A stretch of DNA of 64,000 nt from UBA7985 sp002690455 (GTDB lineage Bacteria; Pseudomonadota; Alphaproteobacteria; UBA7985): assembly GCA_965662775.1 (NCBI GenBank), contig CBFIIW010000016.1, positions 1-64,000 on the forward strand. Reading direction: 5' to 3'. Of the stretch, positions 18,501 to 26,684 are shown one piece after another (within the stretch, counting starts at the first letter, position 1; each line of letters begins with the position of its first letter). The position numbers and the translations under genes were made by a program. The notes beneath the pieces are model-generated. The model searched no databases. It was not told where the DNA came from and was given only the letters and a program-made list of their open reading frames with translations.

Positions 18501-18750
18501 GGATCTGTGCGCGTCAGAACGCTGGGCTGACTTGCGCCATGAGGCGCACACTATCAAGGGATCGTCGGCAACCTTTGGCGCAGCAGCACTGTCGCAGGCG
18601 GCAAAACGAATCGAAGTCGCTTGTGATCAAGGCCAGGCCGACGCCATAAAGAAAGATATTGATGATTTTCCCGCGCTTGCAGGAAAAACCCGGACAGCAC
18701 TGGTTAAGGCGCTGAAACTTAAGCTTTCTCGTGGGCAAGCGGCCGCGTAA
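15514..18750 (+). CDS. Hybrid sensor histidine kinase with receiver and Hpt domains
   Basis: A complete phosphorelay in one 1078-aa inner-membrane protein. Order: transmembrane helix (about residues 15-37), periplasmic sensing region, second helix (about 187-212), two PAS domains (about 225-330 and 350-458), HisKA with the phospho-His in MMSHEIRTPMN (His489), an HATPase with the G boxes DTGIGIS and FGGTGLGLAI, a receiver (about 752-869; phospho-Asp802 in LMDMAMP) and a C-terminal Hpt domain (phospho-His1012 in EAHTIKGSSATFG). No response regulator gene adjoins it, so the output partner is elsewhere. The signal is unknown. A TTG at 15520 is better spaced from the GGGAG than the ATG used here. 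Confidence 0.93.
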   Translation: MDLSESRFDNSLGFWSGWQRYALALGALIFLFALLFWAFAELNRHNKDIQTGGNNSPFWRIGEVETALLRYINAVDLYRSLDPDSSPVAVVDSYEVLLSRVALFQKPDTMRAIAEIDGVTISLTALHGELISLQPQMELLTENGLTGGQLKAIRETMNGYAWEFSGYPREAMQVQEGLIAGVQRKVRNTYNLLAVIFLFIVGTGGIIAFFVFRERSLAIETQNYLATAIETMPDAFALYDAEDQLVLSNQRFRQNHGLSVEDAQASPSFGDLLERDLDAQRFPAAGENPRAWLNKRINRHNHPSAPFEEPFTKDRWLQIAERRTRRGEVVSIATDITQLKHRELELARSSLRLQQLAEASFDGIVVVEDEKITRFNDHVGDIFGWKATELHGKPVDILFAPGTDALWQRAKDQVALRSRETLAQHREGHLFNVELSSRRITYDDGRLEVVYSIRDITERKQAEDELRAAKDAAEAGSRAKSDFLAMMSHEIRTPMNAIMGMTTMLMKSNLDDQQRAYATTAQDSAEGLLVILNDLLDLSKLEAGKFSLEMADFDLPDLANGVMDLLAPHASEKKLKVEGDWQGLDQRRVKGDPTRVRQILLNLLGNAVKFTEAGSVTMRISQEPPTPAGRIGTFIEVIDTGIGISREQQQRLFSPFTQADATVSRRFGGTGLGLAICRRLVEAMGGEIGVSSEVGRGSTFWFRLEFNATAGVPALDAEGVVDLGTDQMSEQVPVAASPAASVAGEAAAAGEYRILLVEDSPTNRAVVEAFLQDLPVRLDMAENGQEGVEKAAARVYDLVLMDMAMPVIDGLTATRQIRKLAGLYGKVPIVALTANAMASDREACLAAGMNDYLSKPLSLSGLVDSVRRWLALEEPGVSTTDCMNENGRTASETVKAAAAQAGAKVPADADGESEIPMEASRPADDVGYDLEIRAKAERAIAASPAADTGSGAATRVTNLLDASVLAQLQTDTGEDVLKMLVTAFLEELEGRLTTVQDLCASERWADLRHEAHTIKGSSATFGAAALSQAAKRIEVACDQGQADAIKKDIDDFPALAGKTRTALVKALKLKLSRGQAAA

Positions 18751-18902
18751 TCCTGCGGTGCTGTCGCGGTTTTGGCATCACATGACGGAAAATCAACGGC
18801 TTTACTTCATTTAGTTCGTCACCACTTCACTACCTGATCCCGAGTAAGATCGCGACGCGCCAGGCATGGCCAGCTCGCCGTCGTCAGACCTCGACACACA
18901 GA

Positions 18903-19586
18903 ATGGGGCCGAAAATCATGGCACCGCACGAGAGCGCAGCATTTTTTGACGCAGACCGCGACCAGGTCGAGGAGACCGGTGAAGTCGTATCGCCCGACAA
19001 CGTGGTTCCGATCAAAGGCCCGGAACAGCCGAACCGAACAGAAGCCGAGGCAGCGGTAAAGACGCTGATTGCCTACACTGGCGAAGACGCAGAACGCCCC
19101 GGGGTGATTGAGACCCCCAAACGCGTTGTCAAAGCCTTCGACGAATGGTTTGGCGGCTACCAGATCGACGCCGATACACTGCTGTCCAAGACCTTCGATG
19201 AGGTTGAGGGCTATCAGGACATGGTGCTGTTGCGCGATGTTCCATTTCACAGCCACTGTGAACATCATATGGCACCGATCGTTGGCAAGGCGCACGTTGC
19301 TTATATGCCACGCGGCCGGGTCGTCGGAATCTCCAAGCTGGCGCGCGTGGTCGATGCTTTCGCTCGCCGGTTCCAGATTCAGGAGCGGATGACCCAAGAG
19401 GTTGCGCAGACCATTGATCGCGTCCTGCAGCCCGCCGGGGTCGCCGTTGTAATCGAAGCAGAACATCACTGCATGACCACGCGAGGGATCCATACTCACG
19501 GAACCGTCATGCACACCAAGCACCTCTCTGGCGTGTTTCTCGAAGACCCTAACCTGCGTCGAGAGTTCTTTGACGCTCTGAGATAA
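18903..19586 (+). CDS. folE: GTP cyclohydrolase I
   Basis: First step of folate (pterin) synthesis: GTP to 7,8-dihydroneopterin triphosphate. The 227-aa protein has the zinc and active-site blocks HSHCEHHMAPIVGKAHVAYMP (about residues 115-135) and EAEHHCMTTRGI, plus the conserved GRVVGISKLAR segment. An N-terminal extension of about 50 residues, acidic and poorly conserved, precedes the core. A second in-frame ATG lies at 18918. folB and an SDR with pteridine-reductase features lie 18 kb away in the window. Confidence 0.95.
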   Translation: MGPKIMAPHESAAFFDADRDQVEETGEVVSPDNVVPIKGPEQPNRTEAEAAVKTLIAYTGEDAERPGVIETPKRVVKAFDEWFGGYQIDADTLLSKTFDEVEGYQDMVLLRDVPFHSHCEHHMAPIVGKAHVAYMPRGRVVGISKLARVVDAFARRFQIQERMTQEVAQTIDRVLQPAGVAVVIEAEHHCMTTRGIHTHGTVMHTKHLSGVFLEDPNLRREFFDALR

Positions 19587-19650
19587 GGTTGCTCTGTTAG
19601 TGAAGCAGATTTAAGCTCTCAGGCTGGAAAAACGGCCCGGGAGCGAGCCT

Positions 19651-21096
19651 TTGGATCTCCGATCTGTCGCGAACCTTGTCGGCTATCTGCTCGGCATTCT
19701 CGCGGTCGCCATGTTGATTCCAGCAGCCTATGAAGCGCTGCTCGGCAACCCAGCCTGGCGAGCCTTCGTGGTATCCGCTGCGATAACAGGCTTTGCGGGC
19801 CTCACGCTTAGCCTCACCACCCGAACCAAGGTGCCGGTGTTTACCGTCCGACACGCATTTGTTTTCACGACCGTGGCATGGGCGCTTGTGTGCCTGTTTG
19901 GGGCGCTGCCGTTTGTGCTGGGTGATCTCGATCTGAGCCTGGCCGAAGCCGTTTTTGAGTCGACGTCCGGGATCACCACCACTGGCTCAACCGTCATGAC
20001 GGGCCTCGATCTGCTGTCCCCCGGCTTTCTGCTGTGGCGGGCCTTGCTGCAATGGCTGGGTGGCGTCGGGGTTGTTGTTACTGCCATGAGCCTGCTGCCC
20101 GTCCTGCAGATCGGTGGCATGCAACTGTTCCAAACTGAGTCCTTCGAGCAAACAGAAAAGCTGCTGCCGCGCGCGGGCGAATTGGCCTTCAAGATTGTGC
20201 AGGTCTATCTTGTGCTGACTGGGATTGCGGCGATCACCTACTTCCTGCTTGGGATGGGACCGCTCGACGCCATCCTGCACGCCATGACCTCGATCGCCAC
20301 GGGTGGGTTCAGCACCCATGACAGCAGCTTTGCATTCTTTGACAGTCCGGCAATAGAGGGCGCAGCGATCCTGTTCATGATCCTGGGATCGATCCCATTT
20401 CTGCTGTTCATCCGCCTCTCTCAACGAGACGCCACTGCCTTGCGCGGTGACAGCCAAGTCTGGACGTTTTTGGCGCTGGTGGCGACCGGGGTTGGGCTGC
20501 TGACGGTTTGGCAAATCACGTCATCGACCGCGCCTTGGCCGGAGGCGCTGCGCCACGCGGCCTTCAACACCACGTCAATTATCACGGGCACAGGCTACGC
20601 GAGCAGCGACTATTCCGCCTGGGGGGCTTTCCCTCAGGCACTGCTGTTGGTCGCTATGTTCGTTGGGGGTTGTGCCGGTTCTACCTCCTGCGGGATCAAG
20701 GTATTTCGCTTTCAGGTGCTTTACGTGACGTCGGTTGCGCAGGTACGACGGCTGGCCGAACCACGTCGGGTGCGCGTGACATACTACAACGGTAAACCGT
20801 TGACCGATGAAGTTGCAGAGTCGGTGCAAGTGTTCTTCTTTTTGTTCATCTTGACGTTTGCCGGGCTGGCCGCTGCGCTGGGCTTCATGGGGTTGGATAT
20901 GGTTACGGCGATTTCTTCTGCCGCTACAGCCGTGGCTAATGTCGGTCCTGGGCTCGGACCTGTGGTTGGTCCATCGTCCACCTTTGCCGGGTTGCCTGAG
21001 GGCGCAAAGTGGCTGATGTCCGCAGGAATGCTGCTGGGGCGGCTTGAGTTGTTCACCGTGTTGGTGCTGCTGGTGCCGAGCTTCTGGCGTGAATAG
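19651..21096 (+). CDS. trkH: TrkH-type potassium uptake protein
   Basis: Membrane subunit for K+ uptake; partners such as TrkA are not in the window. The 481-aa protein has ten or so hydrophobic helices and the selectivity-filter-like loops of the Trk/Ktr family: ESTSGITTTGSTVMTG, MTSIATGGFSTHDSS, TGYASSDY and a fourth loop, ANVGPGLGPVVGPS. The start is a TTG preceded by GGGAG. It follows folE by about 65 bp; a functional link is not evident. Confidence 0.9.
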   Translation: MDLRSVANLVGYLLGILAVAMLIPAAYEALLGNPAWRAFVVSAAITGFAGLTLSLTTRTKVPVFTVRHAFVFTTVAWALVCLFGALPFVLGDLDLSLAEAVFESTSGITTTGSTVMTGLDLLSPGFLLWRALLQWLGGVGVVVTAMSLLPVLQIGGMQLFQTESFEQTEKLLPRAGELAFKIVQVYLVLTGIAAITYFLLGMGPLDAILHAMTSIATGGFSTHDSSFAFFDSPAIEGAAILFMILGSIPFLLFIRLSQRDATALRGDSQVWTFLALVATGVGLLTVWQITSSTAPWPEALRHAAFNTTSIITGTGYASSDYSAWGAFPQALLLVAMFVGGCAGSTSCGIKVFRFQVLYVTSVAQVRRLAEPRRVRVTYYNGKPLTDEVAESVQVFFFLFILTFAGLAAALGFMGLDMVTAISSAATAVANVGPGLGPVVGPSSTFAGLPEGAKWLMSAGMLLGRLELFTVLVLLVPSFWRE

Positions 21097-21150
21097 CTGA
21101 AGCCGCGCTGGTGCCGAGCCCCCGATAATGCTGGAAATTATTCCCGAGCC

Positions 21151-22086
21151 CTATTGCCGCGTTACGTCGAGATCTTCTGGTGTAAAGGCGTAGGTGGTGT
21201 TGCAAAATTCGCATGTTGAGCTCACCCGCCCATCCACAAAACAATCGGCCAGTTCATCCGCGCTGAGCGACAGCAGCACGGTGCGCAGTCGATCTTCTGA
21301 GCATTGGCAGGCATGGCGAAGGTGCTGGGTCGTTGTCACCCGCACACCGTCCTCGTGGAACAGGCGGTAGAGCAGCGTTTCACCTTCAAGCGTCGGGTCA
21401 GTCAATTCCCCCGGACGGACCGAGCCAAGAAAAGCCAAAGCCCGGTTCCAGGCCTCAGACGCAGCATCGCTGTCAGCGACCTCGCCCTGGCCGCCAATTT
21501 CCGGTAGCCGCTGCGCCAGAATAGCACCCGCTCGCCAGCGGCCCTCTCTGTCGACATCGGCGGCGGTCCGCACCGCCATGTCGACCTGATCGGACTGGGC
21601 GAAATAGTGCTCGATGCACTCAGCGAGATTACTGCCATCCAGGTCCACGATACCCTGATAGCGCTCCGCGTACTGTCCCTGATCAACCGTGAAGGCGATG
21701 TAGCCCTTGCCAAGCAGGGAACGGAAGTCGTGCATGCTCAGGTCCGCGTAGCGCGCCTCATCGTACTGCACGTAACCGCGCAGAGCGCCGTCGGTGGTGA
21801 CATCTGCGACCAGCATCTGCACCGGTCCGTCCGACTGAGTCTGCAGGATCAGCTTGCCGTCGAATTTGAGCGACGATGCCATCGCCGCGGCGAGCGCAGA
21901 GGCCTCGGCCAGCAGGGCGGCGACGGGAGTCGGGTACTGGTGCGTTTCTACGATAGTTTGCACCGTGTCTCCCATCCGCACGAGTCGGCCAGAGATATCA
22001 GTACCGTGCACCATGTAGGGCAGCGCAATATTGTCTCCGCCCACAGGTGCGGCCCCTGTTGTGCTGCTCAGTTCAATCGATGCCAT
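21151..22086 (-). CDS. hslO: Redox-regulated chaperone Hsp33
   Basis: Cytoplasmic holdase that becomes active on oxidation and heat. The 311-aa protein has the conserved core (PTPVAALLAEASALAAAMAS near residue 52, then ALRGYV and GKGYIAFTVDQG) and the C-terminal zinc switch with four Cys in the CQC ... CEFC arrangement (about residues 262-299). It is the last gene of argD-argF-hslO on the minus strand, 15 bp after argF, a frequent alphaproteobacterial order. Confidence 0.95.
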   Translation of the reverse strand: MASIELSSTTGAAPVGGDNIALPYMVHGTDISGRLVRMGDTVQTIVETHQYPTPVAALLAEASALAAAMASSLKFDGKLILQTQSDGPVQMLVADVTTDGALRGYVQYDEARYADLSMHDFRSLLGKGYIAFTVDQGQYAERYQGIVDLDGSNLAECIEHYFAQSDQVDMAVRTAADVDREGRWRAGAILAQRLPEIGGQGEVADSDAASEAWNRALAFLGSVRPGELTDPTLEGETLLYRLFHEDGVRVTTTQHLRHACQCSEDRLRTVLLSLSADELADCFVDGRVSSTCEFCNTTYAFTPEDLDVTRQ

Positions 22087-22101
22087 GCTTAGCCTTCCAC
22101 C

Positions 22102-23010
22102 TCAGGACAGTGCGCCGAGGCACCAGGCCAAAACGGCTTTCTGTGCGTGGAGGCGGTTTTCAGCCTCATCAAAAACCACCGACTGAGGACCGTCCATGAC
22201 GCTGTTGGTGACTTCTTCGTTACGATGAGCAGGCAGACAGTGCAGAAACAGAGCGTCTTTGTCCGCAAGGCTCATCAGGCGATCGTTTACCTGAAACGGT
22301 GCCAGCAGATTGTGTCGGTTGGCCGCGTCCTTGTCGCCCATACTGACCCAAGTGTCCGCGAAGACAGCATCGGCACCGGCAACGGCGTCGTCGGCATTGT
22401 CGGTCAGAGTCACAACCCCGTCACCGGCCCAGGCCACAGTCTCCGGCGGTGGTGACAGTTCGTTCGGTGTGCCGACGCGGACGTGGAAATCGAACTGCTT
22501 CGCGGCTTCGATCAGCGACACGGCGACATTGTTGCCGTCGCCGACCCAAGCCAGCGTTGATCCCGCAATGTCGCCCTTGTGCTCCTCGTAGGTCATAACA
22601 TCGGCCATGAGTTGGCAGGGGTGGGAGCGGTCGGTCAGACCATTGATTACCGGCACAGTCGCATGCTCGGCTAGACCCATGAGCAAGTCGTGTGAGAAGC
22701 AACGGATCATGATGGCGTCGACGTAGCGCGAAAGCACTTTGGCTGTGTCGTGAATGCTCTCCCCGCGGCCAATTTGCATATCACCGGCGTTGAGCACCAC
22801 GGCATCCCCACCAAGTTGTCGGATTGCACATTCGAAGGAAACGCGGGTGCGTGTCGACGGCTTTTCGAAGATCATGGCGAGGGTTTTTCCGGCAAGTGGG
22901 CGCGCCTCGTTACCCGCGCGGCGGGCCGCTTTCAGGGCCTTTGCGCCGTCGATGATTGCTCTCAGATCACGCGGTTGAACGTCCTTCAGGTCGAGAAAGT
23001 GCCGGGTCAT
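22102..23010 (-). CDS. argF: Ornithine carbamoyltransferase
   Basis: Makes citrulline from ornithine and carbamoyl phosphate in arginine synthesis. The 302-aa protein has the carbamoyl phosphate motif KPSTRTRVSFE (about residues 50-60), the HPCQLMADV block, the GDGNNVAVSL segment and the ornithine-site HCLPAHRNEEVT. The gene is 25 bp downstream of argD, so both are presumably read from the promoter before argD. Confidence 0.96.
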   Translation of the reverse strand: MTRHFLDLKDVQPRDLRAIIDGAKALKAARRAGNEARPLAGKTLAMIFEKPSTRTRVSFECAIRQLGGDAVVLNAGDMQIGRGESIHDTAKVLSRYVDAIMIRCFSHDLLMGLAEHATVPVINGLTDRSHPCQLMADVMTYEEHKGDIAGSTLAWVGDGNNVAVSLIEAAKQFDFHVRVGTPNELSPPPETVAWAGDGVVTLTDNADDAVAGADAVFADTWVSMGDKDAANRHNLLAPFQVNDRLMSLADKDALFLHCLPAHRNEEVTNSVMDGPQSVVFDEAENRLHAQKAVLAWCLGALS

Positions 23011-23035
23011 TCGGTCGTGCCTCCGTCTCTTCGGG

Positions 23036-24244
23036 TCAGGTAGTCAAATCGCGGGCAACGGCGTCAAAGGCAGCCAACGCGCGGTCAATTTCTTCGTTGG
23101 TGACCACCAGCGGTGGCAGAATGCGGATGACGTTCTGACCTGCTGGAACGGTCAGCAGGTTGTGATCGTCACGCAAGCGCGCAACCAAGTCGCCCGCAGC
23201 GAAGGGCTCAGCGACCTTCAACCCCTGCATCAGTCCAGCCCCCCGGTGCAATTCGTAGACGGTAGGATGGACAGCAACGACTGCGCCCAGTCCGTCCCAG
23301 AGGTGCATTGAGCGCGAATAAACGCCGTCGAGGAAGCCTGGTTGGAGGAGGACATCAACAACCGCACAGCCGACCCGGCTGGCCAGCGGATTACCGCCAT
23401 AGGTGGTGCCATGGGTGCCCGCACTGATCCCGGCCATAGCTTCGCCCGTACCCATGAAGCAACCCAGTGGGAAGCCCCCGCCAATGCCTTTGGCGACGGC
23501 GATAAGATCAGGGTCGGCGGCACCATTGGCCCATTCATGTGCGAACAACCGCCCGGTTCGACCCATGCCGCACTGGACTTCGTCGTAAATCAGCAGCAGC
23601 CCGAATTCGTCACAGACTTGGCGCAGCTCGCGCAGGTAATCGAGGCTGGCGGGGGTAATGCCCCCTTCTCCCTGAATAGGTTCGATCAGAATGCCGGCAG
23701 TTTCATCGGTGATCGCGGCCCGGGTTTCGTTGAGGTTGTTGAAGGCAACATGATCGAAGCCATCGACTGCCGGTCCAAAGCCGTCGAGGTGCTTGGGATT
23801 GTTGGCCGCGGCGATGGTCGCCAATGTCCGGCCATGGAAGGCGTTAATGGCTGAGATGATGCGGTACTTCTGGGGATTGCCACGCACGTGGTGATACCGG
23901 CGCGCGGCCTTGAAACAGCCCTCTAGCGCTTCCGCCCCTGAATTGCAGAAGAAAACCAGTTCAGCGAAGGAATGGGCAACTAGCTTCTCCGCTAGTGTCC
24001 GCTGGTGGGGAATTTCATACAGGTTCGAGGTGTGCCAGAGCTTTCCAGCCTGATCCTGCAGAGCATCGACCAACGCCGGATGGGCGTGTCCCAACGCGTT
24101 GACAGCAATCCCCGATGCGAAGTCGAGGTAGGCCTCGCCCGCGGCCGTATACAGCCAGCAGCCTTCACCGCGCTCAAAGGCCAGTGGCGCGCGGCCATAG
24201 GTCGGGGCGATATAGGGCGAGGGCGATAGGGTGCCGTCGGGCAT
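23036..24244 (-). CDS. argD: Acetylornithine aminotransferase
   Basis: PLP enzyme that makes N-acetylornithine; relatives also act on succinyl-DAP. The 402-aa protein shows the class III aminotransferase signs: YLDFASGIAVNALGHAHP, FCNSGAEALEG, HGRTLATIAA, EPIQGEGGI, LIYDEVQCGMGRTG and AVAKGIGGGFPLG, whose Lys binds PLP. It heads argD-argF-hslO. Its 34-nt upstream spacer after a hairpin carries a GAAAGG ribosome binding site. Confidence 0.95.
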   Translation of the reverse strand: MPDGTLSPSPYIAPTYGRAPLAFERGEGCWLYTAAGEAYLDFASGIAVNALGHAHPALVDALQDQAGKLWHTSNLYEIPHQRTLAEKLVAHSFAELVFFCNSGAEALEGCFKAARRYHHVRGNPQKYRIISAINAFHGRTLATIAAANNPKHLDGFGPAVDGFDHVAFNNLNETRAAITDETAGILIEPIQGEGGITPASLDYLRELRQVCDEFGLLLIYDEVQCGMGRTGRLFAHEWANGAADPDLIAVAKGIGGGFPLGCFMGTGEAMAGISAGTHGTTYGGNPLASRVGCAVVDVLLQPGFLDGVYSRSMHLWDGLGAVVAVHPTVYELHRGAGLMQGLKVAEPFAAGDLVARLRDDHNLLTVPAGQNVIRILPPLVVTNEEIDRALAAFDAVARDLTT

Positions 24245-24277
24245 GTCTTGGGCCTTTCACAAGCGACTGCGGGGGCG

Positions 24278-24312
24278 TAAAAAAGAAACTCCCGCTGCGT
24301 GGACAGCGGGAG
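24278..24312 (-). terminator. Terminator-like hairpin in the argD leader
   Basis: On the minus strand CTCCCGCTG and CAGCGGGAG form a perfect 9-bp stem with a 6-nt loop, followed by TTTCTTTTTTA. The hairpin ends 34 nt before the argD ATG. No minus-strand gene lies close upstream whose transcript it could end, since recX is divergent. It is therefore either an attenuator of argD-argF-hslO or the 3' end of a short leader RNA. Confidence 0.7.
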
Positions 24313-24332
24313 AATCCATTAATTTCAACGTT

Positions 24333-25049
24333 GTGCTGAGCCCCCCGCCTTTGTCAAGCGATGACCCCTCTGCAGATTTCGATCCCGACTATGCGTTGGC
24401 GCATGCGAGTGAGCCGGGTGAAGCAGGTGAGGCACGGCCGCACCGTGGCGGGCGAAACAGCCGGCGACAGCCCCGGAAGCCCCGCAAGATCACGCCGGAT
24501 TATCTCCGCCGGGTCGCCTTGCACTACCTCGACCGATACAGTGCGACCGAGGCCTCTCTGCGAGCAGTGCTGCACCGACGCATCCGCAAGTCCGCCACTC
24601 TGCACGAACCCGACCCGGAAATTCCAGCATGGGTCGACGCTCTGCTCAAAGATATGAAGCGGCTGGGCTTCATCAACGATGACGCCTTTGCCCAGACCCG
24701 CGCCGTTTCTTTGCACCGCAGTGGTAAATCGGCTAGGGCGATCCGCCAGACGTTGGTGGGCAAAGGCATCCGTGGTGAGGCGCTCGATCGCGCTATGGCT
24801 GCGGCAGCGGACGAACTCGGCCTAGGCGAAGACACACGAGCCATGGATCGGCGGGCGGGCATGGACTTTGCCAGACGGCGGCGCTTGGGGGTCTTCAATC
24901 CTTTGACAGAGCAACGGGCCGAGCGGCGGGAAAAGGATATGGCTGCACTAGCGCGGCGCGGCTTCAGTTATGATATCTGCACGGCTGTGGTGGATGCGCA
25001 TGACGAGGATGATCTGCGCGACCGGCTGGATATTGATCTAGATTTCTAA
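24333..25049 (+). CDS. recX: RecX family RecA regulator
   Basis: RecX proteins bind RecA filaments and limit recombination and SOS induction. This 238-aa product has a basic, disordered N-terminus (EARPHRGGRNSRRQPRKPRK) followed by the three-helix RecX repeats: DYLRRVALHYLDRYSATEASL, DDAFAQTRAVSLHRSGKSARAI, then ALARRGFSYDICTAVVDA near the end. The start was placed at a GTG (24333), since the longer open frame would overlap the argD leader hairpin. A TTG at 24351 is an alternative. RecA is not in the window. Confidence 0.82.
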   Translation: MLSPPPLSSDDPSADFDPDYALAHASEPGEAGEARPHRGGRNSRRQPRKPRKITPDYLRRVALHYLDRYSATEASLRAVLHRRIRKSATLHEPDPEIPAWVDALLKDMKRLGFINDDAFAQTRAVSLHRSGKSARAIRQTLVGKGIRGEALDRAMAAAADELGLGEDTRAMDRRAGMDFARRRRLGVFNPLTEQRAERREKDMAALARRGFSYDICTAVVDAHDEDDLRDRLDIDLDF

Positions 25050-25129
25050 GTTTCGGGTTCGGGTTCTCGTTCTTGTTTGGGCCACTCAACCAGCGGTGCG
25101 CTGGCTTACTGCGATAAGGCAGAGTGGCG

Positions 25130-25525
25130 TCAATTGACCGAGCCGTGCTCATAGTCGCTGTCCAGCGAGAACGCAGGGATGGCCACCATGAACTTGTCCC
25201 GCTCGGTTTCACCTTGGAAATTGTAGTGCCCGCGCATGATGCCGCTGGGGGTAGAGAGCGGGCACCCGCTTTCATAGCTGAAGCTTTCGCCGGGTGAGAT
25301 CGTGGGCTGGTCGCCGACGACGCCAGGTCCGCGCACTTCTTCGACATTGCCGCGTGCGTCGGTGATGTGCCAGTAGCGGGAGATCAGCTGCACGGCTTCC
25401 TCGCCCTGATTCTCCACGACAATGCGATAGGCCCAAAAGAAATGATGTTCTTCAGGCCGGGATTCACTATCGACGAAAAAGGGCTCGGCAAGGACCCGGA
25501 TGTTGCGCGTGGTGGCTTCGTACAT
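25130..25525 (-). CDS. apaG: ApaG family protein
   Basis: Small single-domain protein (131 aa) with a fibronectin III-like beta fold; its role is unclear, though linked to Co2+/Mg2+ homeostasis and Ap4A in enterics. The conserved segments are all present: VRVLAEPFFVDSES in the first strand, HFFWAYRIVVEN, SRYWHITDARG and GPGVVGDQPTISPGESFSYES with the Gly-x-Gly motif, then GIMRGHYNF. The start MYEATTRN matches the family. The frame is open a further 288 bp upstream but without ApaG similarity. Confidence 0.93.
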   Translation of the reverse strand: MYEATTRNIRVLAEPFFVDSESRPEEHHFFWAYRIVVENQGEEAVQLISRYWHITDARGNVEEVRGPGVVGDQPTISPGESFSYESGCPLSTPSGIMRGHYNFQGETERDKFMVAIPAFSLDSDYEHGSVN

Positions 25526-25688
25526 GTTCGCCTTTTGCCTATTTTGATCCGGTCGGTAAAGGGGCGATTTCCATTCTCGTGGGCAATCGTCGCCCACCCG
25601 CCGCGAGTAGGTCGCAAAACGAAAGACGCTCTGCCCTGGGCATGGTATTCCGGCGCCAACAAAATGAAGCCTAGGAGGAGGGGCGCGC

Positions 25689-26684
25689 ATGAAAGTAGGA
25701 TTTATCGGGCTGGGCAATGTGGGTGGCAAGCTGTGTGGCAGCCTTCTGCGCAATGGATTTGACTTGACGGTGCGGGATCTCGACAAGGACGTGGCGCAGC
25801 CCTTTCTCGACAAGGGCGCTCACTGGGCCGAAAGCCCAAAGGCTATGGCTGAGGCGGTCGACATCGTCATTACTTGTCTGCCCTCACCGGCCGCCAGCGC
25901 AGAGGTGATGGAATCCGAAGACGGCGTTCTTGCCGGCCTGCAGCAGGGTAGCATCTGGGCCGAGATGAGCACCACTGACGAAAGCGAAGTACGGCGGTTG
26001 GGTGAACTGGTCAAGGCACGTGGTGCCGAGCCGATCGACTGCCCAGTCTCCGGTGGTTGTCATCGCGCAGCGACCGGTAATATTTCAATTTTTGCCGGGT
26101 GCACGCGGGAGACCTTCGAACGCGCCTTTCCGGTGATCCAGTCGCTCGGGCGTCGGATCCTGCACACCGGAGAGCTGGGCAGTGCCAGCATCCTCAAGGT
26201 GGTGACGAACTATCTGGCTACAGCCAATCTTGTGACCTTGAGCGAGGCGTTGGTGACCTGCAAACTCGCGGGCATGGACCTCAACACCTCGTATGAAGCA
26301 ATTCGAATCTCCAGTGGTACATCCTTTGTCCATGAAACCGAGAGTCAGGTAATCCTGAATGGTTCGCGCGATATCAACTTCACCATGGATCTGGTGAGGA
26401 AGGATATTGGCCTCTTTCAAGCCGTCGCCGAACGTGCGGGTATCGAATTAGAAATTTCGCCTCTTCTGATCGACATTTTCAAAGATGGTGAAGCCCGCTA
26501 TGGCGCGCGTGAGTGGTCACCAAATATCATCCGGAGGCTCGAAGAAGCGGCGGGCGTCGATATTCTCGCCGAGGGCTTTCCTGCTGAAATGGTAGATGAT
26601 GAGCCTGAATATCCCGGCTGGGAAGTCGTGCCCAAGGGCACAAGCCGTAAGCCCTTGGTTTCCCCACCAGACGGCGTCGAGTGA
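25689..26684 (+). CDS. 3-hydroxyisobutyrate dehydrogenase-family oxidoreductase
   Basis: NAD(P)-dependent beta-hydroxyacid dehydrogenase, 331 aa. It has the N-terminal Rossmann motif GFIGLGNVGGKL, the substrate motif DCPVSGGCHRAATGNI (about residues 118-133) and the catalytic Lys in ILKVVTNYL. The substrate could be 3-hydroxyisobutyrate, tartronate semialdehyde or another beta-hydroxyacid; the sequence does not decide. A C-terminal extension (about 40 residues, ending SRKPLVSPPDG) is longer than usual. The start has a strong AGGAGG. The following acetyltransferase overlaps by one base, so they form a pair. Confidence 0.86.
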   Translation: MKVGFIGLGNVGGKLCGSLLRNGFDLTVRDLDKDVAQPFLDKGAHWAESPKAMAEAVDIVITCLPSPAASAEVMESEDGVLAGLQQGSIWAEMSTTDESEVRRLGELVKARGAEPIDCPVSGGCHRAATGNISIFAGCTRETFERAFPVIQSLGRRILHTGELGSASILKVVTNYLATANLVTLSEALVTCKLAGMDLNTSYEAIRISSGTSFVHETESQVILNGSRDINFTMDLVRKDIGLFQAVAERAGIELEISPLLIDIFKDGEARYGAREWSPNIIRRLEEAAGVDILAEGFPAEMVDDEPEYPGWEVVPKGTSRKPLVSPPDGVE

